Shown: piece by piece, positions 8,935-17,073 of the stretch | Layout of the letters: each line of letters starts with the position of its first letter | How positions within the stretch are numbered: the first letter of the stretch is position 1 | The notes under the pieces: generated by a model | Databases searched by the model: none | What the model was told of the DNA's origin: nothing | The model's input: the letters and a program-made list of their open reading frames with translations, nothing else | Made by a program: the position numbers and the translations under genes | Assembly: GCF_030811715.1 (NCBI RefSeq) | Contig: NZ_JAUSRH010000009.1 | Span: forward strand, 62,001-126,000 | Direction of reading: 5' to 3' | DNA: 64,000 bases | Source of the DNA: Sinomonas atrocyanea | Lineage (GTDB): Bacteria; Actinomycetota; Actinomycetes; Actinomycetales; Micrococcaceae

Positions 8935-9010
8935 CCCCTCAAGCTTGGGACATGACCCCTCAACGCTTGCACGGTTGAGGGGTCATATCCCTGTGGTGAG
9001 TGGTCACCCA
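8925..9010. repeat. Repeat family B array: two direct and two inverted 21-bp units
   Basis: AGGGACATGACCCCTCAA at 8925 and TGGGACATGACCCCTCAA at 8946 are 21 bp apart. Inverted units follow at 8975 (TTGAGGGGTCATATCCCT) and, degenerate, at 8996 (GTGAGTGGTCACCC), again exactly 21 bp apart. As at 5410, it lies between convergent genes. A lone family A copy (GGGCGTCGTCGTGCGCGG, 9038-9055) stands between it and the next gene. Confidence 0.88.
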
Positions 9011-9067
9011 AGCACCCGGCAGGCGCCTCCGGCGACCGGGCGTCGTCGTGCGCGGCTACCCGCGTCG

Positions 9068-10186
9068 CTAGCCGATGCCGACGCCGAAGAGGAACCCGAG
9101 CATGTACGTGACCGCGGCGGCGCCGAAGCCGATCGCGAGCTGGCGGAGGGCGCGGGTGAGCGGGGACGCGCCGGCGAGCAGCCCTACGATGGCGCCGGTG
9201 CCCAGGAGCGCGAGGCCCACGAGGGCCGCGGCCACCACGAGGGCGGGGATCCCGACCATGCCGAAGAGGAACGGCAGGATCGGCACGACCGCGCCGGAGG
9301 CGAAGAAGCAGAAGCTCGCGCCCGCCGCGCCCCACGCGGAGCCGATGGCCTCGTGCTCGTCCTCGGCGGTCTCGGCCTCGGGGTGCAGGGACAGGCTCGG
9401 GTCGCAGTCGCACGCGTAGTAGCCGAGGCGCTCGGCGGCGCGGTGCTCGGCCGCCTCCTGGCTCATGCCGCGCGCCTTGTAGACGAGCACGAGCTCGTTG
9501 GCGGTCAGGTCGAGGTCCGGCGCCGCCGCGAGCGTGACCTGGGTGGGCCTCGACGCGGAGAGGAGCTCGCGCTGGGAGCGCACCGAGATGAACTCGCCCG
9601 CGCCCATCGAGAGCGCGCCGGCGAGCAGGCCCGCCACGCCGGAGAGCAGCACGACGTGGCTCGCGACCCCGGAAGCGGCCATGCCTGCCACGAGGGAGAG
9701 GTTGCTGACGAGGCCGTCGTTGGCGCCGAACACCGCGGCGCGGAACATGCCGGAGAGGCGCAGGCGGCCGCGGACCGCGAGGCCGCGGACCACCTCCTCG
9801 TGGATGCGTTCGTCCGCCGCCATCGCCGGGGTCGCCGAGGGGTCAGTCGCGTACGGGGAGCGGCCCTCGGCGCGCTGGGCCATCGCGAGGACGAACACGC
9901 TGCCGAAGTGGCGGGCCAGGAATCCGATCAGCTGGCTGCGCAGCGAGGCCGGCCGGGGGCGGCCCACCTTGTCGCCGAGGAGGGCCAGCCAGTGGGCCTC
10001 GTGCCGGCGCTCGGCCTCGGCCAGGCCGAGGAGGATGTCGCGCTCCTCGCCCGTCCGCCGGCTCGCGAGGGAGCGGTAGATGGCCGCCTCGGCCTTCTCG
10101 TCGGCCAGGTACTGGCGCCAGCGGCGGATGTCTGCCGGGCTGGGCTCCGGGCGGTGGCCGGGCCCGTGGGGGGTGGTGGTGTGCAT
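9068..10186 (-). CDS. mbfA: Ferritin-like plus VIT1/CCC1 membrane protein (MbfA-like)
   Basis: The 372-residue protein has an N-terminal rubrerythrin-type domain (about residues 20-140) with metal-binding carboxylates and histidine in EKAEAAIY and AEAERRHEAHW, followed by a VIT1/CCC1 membrane domain beginning about residue 155 (FGANDGLVSNLSLVAG) with five helices. This is the domain order of membrane-bound ferritin A (MbfA), an iron or manganese exporter that protects against metal stress. A short loop with CDCDPS is also present. ATG 10186 has a CAGGAG ribosome site; a TACAGT -10-like box lies about 50 nt upstream. The family assignment is firm, the metal is not. Confidence 0.85.
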   Translation of the reverse strand: MHTTTPHGPGHRPEPSPADIRRWRQYLADEKAEAAIYRSLASRRTGEERDILLGLAEAERRHEAHWLALLGDKVGRPRPASLRSQLIGFLARHFGSVFVLAMAQRAEGRSPYATDPSATPAMAADERIHEEVVRGLAVRGRLRLSGMFRAAVFGANDGLVSNLSLVAGMAASGVASHVVLLSGVAGLLAGALSMGAGEFISVRSQRELLSASRPTQVTLAAAPDLDLTANELVLVYKARGMSQEAAEHRAAERLGYYACDCDPSLSLHPEAETAEDEHEAIGSAWGAAGASFCFFASGAVVPILPFLFGMVGIPALVVAAALVGLALLGTGAIVGLLAGASPLTRALRQLAIGFGAAAVTYMLGFLFGVGIG

Positions 10187-10314
10187 GGGTACTCCTGCGT
10201 GGACGGATGCTCGTGGCCCCGTTGCCCCCGCCACTGTAGACCTTTCCGGCTCGAGTTTTCGGCCGGTGGCCCGGAGTCCGGGAGTTCGGCGCACCGCAAT
10301 CAGGCGGTGCGCCC

Positions 10315-10363
10315 GACGCCGGGCGACGGCCCGCGCGTGGTGCGGCGGCGGCGTCGTGCGCGG
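10315..10363. repeat. Repeat family A copy, degenerate hairpin
   Basis: GACGCC at 10315 pairs with GGCGTC at 10350, the latter continuing as GGCGTCGTGCGCGG (10350-10363). It lies between the divergent MbfA-like and XRE genes, just upstream of the XRE promoter region, so here the element is not at a 3' end. Confidence 0.55.
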
Positions 10364-10390
10364 CCCCTTTGCGATGGGGGTGCCTGCTGG

Positions 10391-10404
10391 GCAACAGAAG
10401 TTGC
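10391..10404. promoter_or_regulatory. Palindrome GCAAC-AGAA-GTTGC upstream of the XRE-cupin gene
   Basis: A perfect 5-bp inverted repeat with a 4-bp centre lies 67 nt before the start of the XRE-cupin regulator, next to a TATGCT -10-like box (10407-10412). Size and position fit a helix-turn-helix dimer site, so autoregulation is the simplest reading. No other copy was seen nearby. Confidence 0.5.
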
Positions 10405-10470
10405 TCTATGCTGGACCGGATGCAGCCCGCGCCGTCGCCGCCGGGCCCTGCCGCGCAGGAGAGAGAACCG

Positions 10471-11046
10471 ATGAAAGCACTGCCCGTCGAGCCGAGCAAC
10501 GCCCCCGTGGCGATCGGCTCCCGCATCCGCGCCGCCCGGCAGTCCCAGCGCATGACCATCGAGCAGGTCGCCGACGCGACCGGCCTCACCAAGGGCTTCC
10601 TCTCGCGCGTGGAACGGGACCTGACCTCGCCCTCGGTCGCCTCGCTCGTGACGCTGTGCCAGGTGCTCTCGCTCTCGATCGGGGACCTCTTCGCCCAGCC
10701 GGAGACCCACCTCACGCGGGCCGCCGAGGCGCCGAGGATCTCGCTCGGGGGAGAGGGCATCGTCGAGAGGCTGCTCACGGCCCGCTCCGAGCGCCGCGTG
10801 CAGGTCCTCCAGGCGGACATCGAGCCGCGCGGCGCCGGCGAGTCGGAGCTGTACGCGGTGGACTGCGACGTGGACGTGCTCCACGTGGTGCGCGGACGGA
10901 TCGACCTCATCATGGCCAACGAGCGCTACTCCCTCGCCGCCGGGGACACCCTGACGTTCCCTGGCCGCGAGCCCCACACGTGGGTCAACCCCTCCGACGA
11001 GCCCGCCCGGCTCCTCTGGGTCCTCGTGCCGGCCGCCTCCCGCTGA
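10471..11046 (+). CDS. XRE-family regulator with C-terminal cupin domain
   Basis: The 191-residue protein has an XRE helix-turn-helix (about residues 15-70: IGSRIRAARQSQRMTIEQVA, then FLSRVERDLTSPSVASL) and a cupin effector domain (about 115-188, with DVLHVVRGRIDL and FPGREPHTWVNP). HTH-cupin proteins such as PuuR and SutR repress or activate nitrogen, polyamine or sulfur pathways after binding a small molecule. The ATG at 10471 has a CAGGAGAGAG ribosome site. The gene stands alone; polyamine or guanidino metabolism (an agmatinase-like gene lies 3 kb away) is one possible target but nothing here proves it. Confidence 0.85.
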   Translation: MKALPVEPSNAPVAIGSRIRAARQSQRMTIEQVADATGLTKGFLSRVERDLTSPSVASLVTLCQVLSLSIGDLFAQPETHLTRAAEAPRISLGGEGIVERLLTARSERRVQVLQADIEPRGAGESELYAVDCDVDVLHVVRGRIDLIMANERYSLAAGDTLTFPGREPHTWVNPSDEPARLLWVLVPAASR

Positions 11047-11067
11047 CCTCCGCCCCTCAGCTGAGGG

Positions 11068-11300
11068 TTTCGGGTACGCATCTCGTCGCGGTTTTCCCGT
11101 TTCGGGCACACGCCGCCGCCCGCCGCAGCGCCTCGCCCGCGGGAGGCGGACGACGCCGTCCGGTCGCCGAGCGCCGCCGGTGGCGCCCGGCGTCGTACGC
11201 GGGGCCGGAACCCCGCCGAGCCTCGTACCCGGAACGCCGAAAGGACGACGAGATGCGTACCCGGAATGCCGAAAGGGCGACGAGATGCGTACCCGAAGCG
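11068..11300. repeat. Repeat family C array: two direct, three inverted 32-bp units, with a family A copy inside
   Basis: GGGTACGCATCTCGTCGC begins at 11072 and its next, degenerate unit (GGGCAC) at 11104, 32 bp on. Inverted units with GTACCC at 11225, 11257 and 11289 are again exactly 32 bp apart; their body reads GACGAGATGCGTACCC. Between the two arms a family A element (ACGACGCCG at 11150, CGGCGTCGT at 11188) is nested. The array occupies most of the gap between the XRE and lipoprotein genes, which point the same way. Confidence 0.88.
11186..11217 (+). repeat. Extended family A element, intergenic reference copy
   Basis: CCCGGCGTCGTACGCGGGGC continues as CGGAACCCCGCC. The same extended string (with one or two substitutions) occurs inside the ThDP-enzyme gene at 15181 and, on the minus strand, inside cutC near 55700. 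This intergenic copy shows that the string is a dispersed element and not a protein motif. Confidence 0.7.
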
Positions 11301-11421
11301 GGGAGAGGGGGCGTGTGTATCGCTTCCGCAACGGCGCCTCCGGGCTCTGGTCAAACGGTTCGGGTGGTGGAACAGTGGGGCTCGAGCGCTCGGCATCCAT
11401 CGCGCTCGGGGGGATGAATCG

Positions 11422-12162
11422 ATGCACTCCGCACCTCTTCGGGGGCGCCGGTGGCCTGCCGCGGCCCACACCGTCGTGGCGCTGCTCGCCGCCGGCGTCC
11501 TCGTCGGGTGCTCCGCCGGACCGCCCGTCGTTCTGCCGCGGACGACGCCGGCCGGCCCCGCGCCGTCGTCGGCGTCACCGAGCGGGGCGTCGCCAAGCAG
11601 GGCGACCTCGGAGGCGACGCCGACGATCCACCGCTTCACTTCCCACCCGCTCTCCTTCCGGTACCCGTCCGACTGGTCCGTGGCGGCCGAGGTCCGGCCG
11701 ATCGGCCCGGGCGGGGAGGTGCGGGAGACGGCCACCGTCCTGGACGGCGCCGGGCGCCGGCTCCTCGACGTCTTCGTGAACTGGGCGCCGCAGGACGTGG
11801 GCACGGAGGTCACGCGCGCCGTCCTCGACGCCGAGCCCGTGCCCGGCCTCGGCTCGGCGGCCGTCCGCCCCGGCTACTACGCCTTCTATGCCGAGACCGA
11901 GGCAGGCGCCGTGGGCCCTGGCGGGGACCCGGTGGTCACCTACTCGATGACCCTCTCGCCGGGGCGCCCGCTGGACGGGCCGGCCCAGCGGCACGGCGGA
12001 CCGTTCGACAGCACGGTCCAGATCGCCGCGGGGTACTCGGTCGGGGCCGACGCGAGCGCCGACCTCATGACTTTCCGGGACGCGGCCGAGGCGCTCGGCT
12101 GGCTCGGCTCGGAGGACGGGCAGCGGCTGAAGGCGATCCTGATGAGCCTGACGGTGTACTAG
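11422..12162 (+). CDS. Secreted lipoprotein of unknown function
   Basis: The 246-residue protein has a lipoprotein signal: a basic start (LRGRRW), a hydrophobic core and the lipobox LVGC with Cys30 as the lipidated residue. A Ser/Pro/Ala-rich linker (about residues 31-65) leads to a globular domain starting TIHRFTSHPLSFRYPSDWSV, reminiscent of the PsbP/DUF1795-like folds often found behind such linkers. The function is unknown. The ATG at 11422 follows GGGGGG. It converges with the PAP2 gene with only 3 nt between the stops. Confidence 0.75.
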   Translation: MHSAPLRGRRWPAAAHTVVALLAAGVLVGCSAGPPVVLPRTTPAGPAPSSASPSGASPSRATSEATPTIHRFTSHPLSFRYPSDWSVAAEVRPIGPGGEVRETATVLDGAGRRLLDVFVNWAPQDVGTEVTRAVLDAEPVPGLGSAAVRPGYYAFYAETEAGAVGPGGDPVVTYSMTLSPGRPLDGPAQRHGGPFDSTVQIAAGYSVGADASADLMTFRDAAEALGWLGSEDGQRLKAILMSLTVY

Positions 12163-12165
12163 GTC

Positions 12166-13887
12166 CTAGCTGGCAGGCAGGACCACGAGTTCGGCCCTGC
12201 CGTCGGTGAAGAACTCGTCGCCGCTCGCGTTGTGCCCCATCTGCGGGTCGGTGCGCTGGAAGAGGGCGCCGGGGAGCCCGAGGGAGCCCGTGATGTACGC
12301 CCGCTCGGCGTCGACCTGGGGATCGATGTGGTGGGTGGGCAGCTTCGCGGAGCCGGCGAGCTCGATGCCGTCGTCGAAGCTGGCCGTCGCCTCCCACACG
12401 TCCCGCCCGTCCGGCGCGGTGAACCCGGTCCGCCAGATGCGGGTGTGGTGGCGCTGCCGCAGCGAGTTCGCGGCGGTGGCCTTCTGGAACGCGAGGGTCT
12501 CGGGCTGGGCGTCCATGAACGCCGGCGTGACGGGCGCCGAGGCGTACTGGCCGCCCTGCAGCCCCACCGCGAGGGCCCGCAGCGTGTTGGCGAGCGTCGA
12601 GGGATCGGCCTGCTGCCACCCGGCACGGGTGAAGGCCCGCACCACCTGGTCCTCGGTTCCGACGAAGACGAAGCTGGCAGGCTCCATCCGGCTCCCCGTG
12701 AGCGTCTCGCTGTAGAGCGGCAGCCGGGAGAACTCCGCGGCGTCCAGGGACGGGAGCGCCTGGGTGGCCGCCGGTGCCGTGTGCTCCTGCGGATGGACGA
12801 GGCCCGGCCCCAGCCCGACGGCGAAGACGAGCGCTGCCGCGGGCGCGACGGCGACGGCGCGGCTCGGGATGCCGGGGCGCCGCCGGACGGCGCCGAGGGG
12901 GAAGCGGTCGGCGATCTCGAGCGCGCCGATGACGGCCGCGAGGAGGGCGGTCCCCAGGAGCATGCCGCCCCAGACATCGGAGACGTAGTGCGCCCCGAGG
13001 TATACCCGGCTCATGGTCACCAGCAGGACCGCGAGGAGGTACGCCGACACCGTGAGCACGCGCGCCCACGTCGAGCGGACGGACCTGAAGACGAGGTAGG
13101 CGACGATCCCGAACACCACCGTGGCCCGCACCGCGTGGCCGCTCGGGAAGCTCGGGGAGGTCTCGGCCACGAGCGCGAGCGCGGAGTCCGGGCGGGGCCG
13201 CCCCCCGATGTCCTTTGCAGCGGTGAAGAGGAGCTCCTGCGCCGCCACGGTGCCCACCACGGCCGCGGCCAGGAGCCGCTCGCGCCGCCACCACAGGATG
13301 GCGGCGGCGAGCACGGTCATCACGAGGACCGACTGGAAGCTTCCGAGCGCGGTCGCGGCGGTGAACACGGCGGTCTCGCCGGGGGTGCGGACGGCGGGCA
13401 TGAGGTGGGCGATCCGGGCATCGACCTGGGTGAGCTGTCCGTGGGCCGCGACCGTGACGGCGAGCCGCAGGAAGGCAAGGAGGGGCACCGCCGCGACCAC
13501 GGCCGTCCCAGTGAGCCAGAGCCCAGTGGGGCGGTCGGTGCGGAACCTGTCCCGCAGCCAGGGGATCGGGCGCGCGTCCGTCGTCAGGGCCCGCACCACA
13601 TGCTCGTTGGTGCGCAGCCCGGACCAGGCCGAGGCGGCGAGGGAGCGGAGCATCGTCGAGGGCGCGGCGAGCGCCCGGAGGAGGGCGAGGACGAGGACGA
13701 GGAGGAAGACGACCTCGAGGAAGATCGCCGCGAGGAAGAGCATCGGCGACACGAACAGCGCGAGGGTCTGCACCGCGTAGAAGCACGCGACCATGAGCAC
13801 GAGCATGATGGCCGCCACCGCGAGGTGCCGTCCGGGTCCGCGCCGCACCGGGCCGCGGTCCACCAGGGTCTGACGGGTCGCTGTCAT
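12166..13887 (-). CDS. PAP2 phosphatase with LssY C-terminal domain
   Basis: The 573-residue integral membrane protein has the three PAP2 acid-phosphatase motifs: KDIGGRPRP (about residue 222), PSFPSGHAVRA (about 247) and SRVYLGAHYVSDVWGG (about 290), which supply the catalytic histidines. The last 180 residues match the LssY C-terminal domain. PAP2 membrane enzymes dephosphorylate lipid phosphates such as undecaprenyl pyrophosphate or phosphatidic acid at the outer face. The ATG at 13887 has a GAAGGA ribosome site. It is divergent from the agmatinase operon, so the tandem operator at 13965-13997 could affect both. Confidence 0.85.
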   Translation of the reverse strand: MTATRQTLVDRGPVRRGPGRHLAVAAIMLVLMVACFYAVQTLALFVSPMLFLAAIFLEVVFLLVLVLALLRALAAPSTMLRSLAASAWSGLRTNEHVVRALTTDARPIPWLRDRFRTDRPTGLWLTGTAVVAAVPLLAFLRLAVTVAAHGQLTQVDARIAHLMPAVRTPGETAVFTAATALGSFQSVLVMTVLAAAILWWRRERLLAAAVVGTVAAQELLFTAAKDIGGRPRPDSALALVAETSPSFPSGHAVRATVVFGIVAYLVFRSVRSTWARVLTVSAYLLAVLLVTMSRVYLGAHYVSDVWGGMLLGTALLAAVIGALEIADRFPLGAVRRRPGIPSRAVAVAPAAALVFAVGLGPGLVHPQEHTAPAATQALPSLDAAEFSRLPLYSETLTGSRMEPASFVFVGTEDQVVRAFTRAGWQQADPSTLANTLRALAVGLQGGQYASAPVTPAFMDAQPETLAFQKATAANSLRQRHHTRIWRTGFTAPDGRDVWEATASFDDGIELAGSAKLPTHHIDPQVDAERAYITGSLGLPGALFQRTDPQMGHNASGDEFFTDGRAELVVLPAS

Positions 13888-13964
13888 GCCCCGATCCTTC
13901 CCTGGGCGCTGGAAGGCCAATCTAGGAATCGCCCGTGAGGCGGCGGACCGGTTCCCGCGGGGTG

Positions 13965-13997
13965 GTTCGATGTAAACATCGTTCGATGTAAACATCG
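13965..13997. promoter_or_regulatory. Tandem operator: two copies of CGATGTAAACATCG
   Basis: The 14-mer CGATGTAAACATCG, a 6-bp inverted repeat around AA, occurs at 13968-13981 and 13984-13997; together with flanks it is a 16-bp unit (GTTCGATGTAAACATC) repeated exactly twice. It lies 66 nt before the agmatinase start and about 80 nt before the PAP2 start. Such a pair is a strong candidate for cooperative dimer binding. The cognate regulator is not adjacent; the palindrome type suits GntR or LacI families. Confidence 0.7.
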
Positions 13998-14062
13998 GGT
14001 GCATATGGGGCAACTTGTGCGGTAGGGTGGGGCCACGGTTCCCACACTATGGAAGGCCTGCC

Positions 14063-15055
14063 TTGGAAGAGCTGCGCATCGAGGAGAACGGCAACCTCGG
14101 TCCCATCGATTCGTCCCGGATCCCCCGCTTCGCGGGCGCGGCGACGTTCGCCCGCCTGCCCCGCCTCGACCAGGTGGCCCGCGCGGACGTGGCGATCGTG
14201 GGCGTCCCCTTCGACGCGGGCGTCTCCTACCGCCCGGGGGCCCGCTTCGGGGCCAACCACGTCCGCGAGGCCAGCCGCCTCCTGCGCCCATACAACCCCG
14301 CGCTGGACGCCTCGCCGTTCGCCAACGCCCAGGTGGCCGACGCCGGGGACATGGCGGTGAACCCGTTCAACATCCACGAGGCGATCGAGGCGATCCAGCA
14401 GGACGCGCTCGATCTGACGGCCGACGGCGCGCGCCTCCTCACGCTCGGCGGTGACCACACGATCGCCCTCCCGCTCCTGCGGGCCGCGTCCGAGCGGGCG
14501 GGGGAGCCCGTGGCGCTCCTGCACTTCGATGCCCACCTCGACACGTGGGACACCTATTTCGGCGCCGAGTACACGCATGGCACCCCCTTCCGCCGTGCGG
14601 TCGAGGAGGGCATCCTCGACACGGAGGCCATCTCCCACGTCGGCACCCGCGGCCCGCTGTACGGCAAGCGCGACCTCGAGGACGACCGCCGCTTCGGCTT
14701 CGGCATCGTCACCTCCTCGGACGTCTACTACCAGGGCGTGCGCGAGGTCGTCGCGAAGCTGCGGGACCGCATCGGCACCCGCCCGCTGTACGTCTCCGTG
14801 GACATCGACGTCCTCGACCCTGCCCACGCCCCAGGCACGGGCACCCCCGAGGCCGGCGGGATCACGAGCCGCGAGCTCCTCGAGATCCTGCGCGGCCTGC
14901 GCGGGCTCAACCTCGTCGGCGCCGACGTCGTCGAGGTCGCCCCCGCATACGACCACGCCGAGATCACCGCCGTCGCAGCGAGCCACGTCGCCTACGACCT
15001 CGTGACCCTCATGAGCGAGCTCCCCGCCCCGGCCGCCCCGCGGAGCGCCCGGTGA
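14063..15055 (+). CDS. speB: Agmatinase/ureohydrolase family enzyme
   Basis: The 330-residue protein has the ureohydrolase manganese motifs GGDHTIALP (about residue 128), [12 protein letters not shown] (about 151) and [16 protein letters not shown] (about 244). These enzymes hydrolyse guanidino compounds (agmatine, guanidinobutyrate, guanidinopropionate) to an amine and urea. The start is TTG 14063, chosen for its GGAAGG ribosome site 7 nt upstream and the family-like N-terminus [13 protein letters not shown]; an upstream in-frame GTG (14027) lacks one. Its stop overlaps the next gene's GTG (GTGA), so the two are translationally coupled. Pairing with a ThDP enzyme makes plain polyamine synthesis less likely than catabolism of a guanidino compound. 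Confidence 0.85.
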   Translation: MEELRIEENGNLGPIDSSRIPRFAGAATFARLPRLDQVARADVAIVGVPFDAGVSYRPGARFGANHVREASRLLRPYNPALDASPFANAQVADAGDMAVNPFNIHEAIEAIQQDALDLTADGARLLTLGGDHTIALPLLRAASERAGEPVALLHFDAHLDTWDTYFGAEYTHGTPFRRAVEEGILDTEAISHVGTRGPLYGKRDLEDDRRFGFGIVTSSDVYYQGVREVVAKLRDRIGTRPLYVSVDIDVLDPAHAPGTGTPEAGGITSRELLEILRGLRGLNLVGADVVEVAPAYDHAEITAVAASHVAYDLVTLMSELPAPAAPRSAR

Positions 15056-16875
15056 GCCCCGTCGAGTCGCCCTGGACGGGCGAGGCCCAGGCGCTCCAGG
15101 CCGCCGGGGCCCGGGAGCTGCAGGCCCGGGAGCTGCAGGCGCGCCAGGCGGCCGGCGCGGCGGGGGCGGAGGGCGAGGAGGCCGGCGTCGTGCGCGGGGC
15201 CGGACCCCGCAACGGCGGCGACCTCGTGGTCGAGACGCTCGAGGCGCTCGGCGCGAAGACCGTGTTCGGCATCCCCGGGCAGCACGCGCTGGGCCTGTTC
15301 GACGCGATGGGCCGGGGGAGCCTCTCCTTCGTCTCGAGCCGGGTCGAGAACAACTCGGCCTTCGCGGCGGACGGCTACTCGCGCGCCACCGGCGAGGTGG
15401 GGGTCCTGTTCCTCTCGACCGGCCCGGGCGCCCTGACCTCCCTCGCGGGCCTGCAGGAGGCCTACGCGACCGGCGTGCCGATGGTCGTCATCGCGAGCCA
15501 GATCCCCCTCGAGGGGCTCGGCGCGCGGCGCAAGGGCATGCTGCACCAGCTCGACGACCAGAAGGCCTCGGCCGCGAACGTCACGAAGAGCCAGCGCCTC
15601 ATCCAGCACGCCTCCGGCATCCCCTCGGCCATCCAGGACGCCTGGACGGACGCGATCTCCTCCCCGCAGGGGCCCGTGTGGGTCGAGATCCCGCAGAACG
15701 TGCTGCTCGATCCCGTCATGGTCCCGCCCGTCGAGGATGCCCTCGCCGAGGCCGCGGACAACCCGCCGCGGGTCGAGCTGGTCCGCGAGGCGGTCAACTG
15801 GCTGCGCGGGGCTCGCCGCCCGGCGATCATCGCCGGCGGCGGGACCCGGCGCGGGCACGCCGAGGCGTCCCTGCGCCGCCTCGCCGAGCAGCTGCGCGCC
15901 CCCGTGATCTGCACCCCCGGCGGCAAGGGCGCCTTCCCGTGGGAGCACCCGCTCTCGCTCCAGTCGTGGATCGAGGACCGGCACATGACCGAGGTCCTCG
16001 AGGACGCGGACGTGCTCGTGGTGGTCGGATCCTCCCTCGGTGAGGTCACCTCCAACTACTTCACGTTCGAGCCCCGCGGCCGGATCATCCAGATCGACGC
16101 CGAGCCGCGCGTGCTCGAGTCCAACCGGCCCGGCCTGGGCATCCGCGCCGACGCCGGGCAGGCGCTGGCCGCGCTCGAGACCGCGCTTGCCGCGCCTCCC
16201 GCCGGCACCGCCGCCTCCGCGGGCCCCGGCGCCGCCCCGGACTGGCACGGGAGGACGCCGGAGGAGGTCGTGGCCGAGGCGCTCGGGAAGGTCCGGGCGC
16301 GGCTTGAGTCCCAGGACCTGGCCAAGGAGCTGGCCTTCATGGCGGACGTCCGCGCCGCCGTGCCGGACGACATGCAGACCTTCTGGGACATGACGATCTC
16401 CGCCTACTGGGCCTGGAGCTGCTGGGACTCCCGCGAGGGGCAGTTCCACTCGGCCCAGGGCGCCGGCGGCCTCGGCTTCGGCTTCCCCGCGGCGATCGGC
16501 GGGGCCGTGGGCCTGGCCACGCTCGGGCGGCCGGCCCGGGTGCTGGCGGTCTCCGGCGACGGCTCCGCGATGTACTCGATCGCCGAGCTCGCCACCGCGC
16601 GCCAGCACAACGTGCCCGTCACCTGGCTCATCGTGGACGACGGCGGCTACGGGATCCTGCGCGAGTACATGGTCGACGCGTTCGGCAAGGCCACCGCGAC
16701 CGAGCTCGCCCGCCCCGACTTCGTGGCCCTCGCCGAGTCCTTCGGCGTGCCCGCCCGGCGCGTGCCGGTCGAGGGCGTGCGGCAGGCGCTCGAGGAGAGC
16801 CTCGCCGCGGACGGGCCCAACGTCGTCGTGGTCGAGACGCTCCTGAAGATGTTCGCCCCGACCCACCTCGGCTGA
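15052..16875 (+). CDS. Thiamine-diphosphate-dependent enzyme (acetolactate synthase/decarboxylase family)
   Basis: The 607-residue protein has the three-domain ThDP fold: the catalytic glutamate in [15 protein letters not shown] (Glu98), a central Rossmann domain, and the cofactor motif starting SGDGSAMYS (about residue 501) and ending IVDDGGYG, where the usual Asn-Asn is Asp-Asp. It is coupled to the ureohydrolase by a GTGA overlap, so it may act on the oxo-acid or aldehyde formed from the same substrate. Residues 13-53 are an odd Ala/Glu/Gln extension ([11 protein letters not shown]) in which residues 44-53, [10 protein letters not shown], are encoded by a copy of repeat family A. The reaction is not determined. 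Confidence 0.8.
   Translation: MSPVESPWTGEAQALQAAGARELQARELQARQAAGAAGAEGEEAGVVRGAGPRNGGDLVVETLEALGAKTVFGIPGQHALGLFDAMGRGSLSFVSSRVENNSAFAADGYSRATGEVGVLFLSTGPGALTSLAGLQEAYATGVPMVVIASQIPLEGLGARRKGMLHQLDDQKASAANVTKSQRLIQHASGIPSAIQDAWTDAISSPQGPVWVEIPQNVLLDPVMVPPVEDALAEAADNPPRVELVREAVNWLRGARRPAIIAGGGTRRGHAEASLRRLAEQLRAPVICTPGGKGAFPWEHPLSLQSWIEDRHMTEVLEDADVLVVVGSSLGEVTSNYFTFEPRGRIIQIDAEPRVLESNRPGLGIRADAGQALAALETALAAPPAGTAASAGPGAAPDWHGRTPEEVVAEALGKVRARLESQDLAKELAFMADVRAAVPDDMQTFWDMTISAYWAWSCWDSREGQFHSAQGAGGLGFGFPAAIGGAVGLATLGRPARVLAVSGDGSAMYSIAELATARQHNVPVTWLIVDDGGYGILREYMVDAFGKATATELARPDFVALAESFGVPARRVPVEGVRQALEESLAADGPNVVVVETLLKMFAPTHLG
15181..15210 (+). repeat. Family A element inside the ThDP-enzyme gene
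   Basis: GCCGGCGTCGTGCGCGGGGC then CGGACCCCGC matches the intergenic copy at 11186 closely. It is read in frame as [10 protein letters not shown] in the poorly conserved N-terminal extension of the ThDP enzyme. Confidence 0.65.
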
Positions 16876-16915
16876 GGGGGAGCGCCGCCCACACCACCCT
16901 TCCCCGCCTTCCTCA

Positions 16916-16948
16916 CTGGGGGTCACGTTCTGGGAACGTGACCCCCAG
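16916..16948. terminator. Perfect hairpin after the ureohydrolase/ThDP operon
   Basis: CTGGGGGTCACGTTC (16916-16930), loop TGG, exact complement (16934-16948): a 15-bp stem 40 nt after the ThDP gene. Its core GGGGTCACGTTC resembles the family B core GGGGTCATGTCC, so it may be a related single-pair element. A family A half copy (CGCACGACGCCGG, 16961-16973) follows. Confidence 0.75.
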
Positions 16949-17012
16949 AGGCGTCTCCGGCGCACGACGCCGGCCTCCCGCCCCGTGTTACTAAGGTCAC
17001 CTACCGAATTAG

Positions 17013-17053
17013 TTTGCACAAGCAACCATCAGGCGTATAGTTGTTGCAAGCAA
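17013..17053 (+). promoter_or_regulatory. MarR promoter with two overlapping operator-like palindromes
   Basis: TTTGCA (17013-17018) and TATAGT (17036-17041) are spaced 17 nt and form a likely promoter. TTGC-ACAA-GCAA (17014-17025) covers the -35 and TTGC-AA-GCAA (17044-17053) lies just after the -10. Both are inverted repeats with the same half-site. They are well placed for repression by the adjacent MarR protein, which would control itself and the exporter downstream. Confidence 0.72.
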
Positions 17054-17073
17054 TCAATTGAGGAGGGGCGGCC

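Noticed and set aside
11252-11417. Short frame beginning ATGCGTACCC within family C units
   Set aside because: It only reads through the repeat units; no domain or codon-use support.
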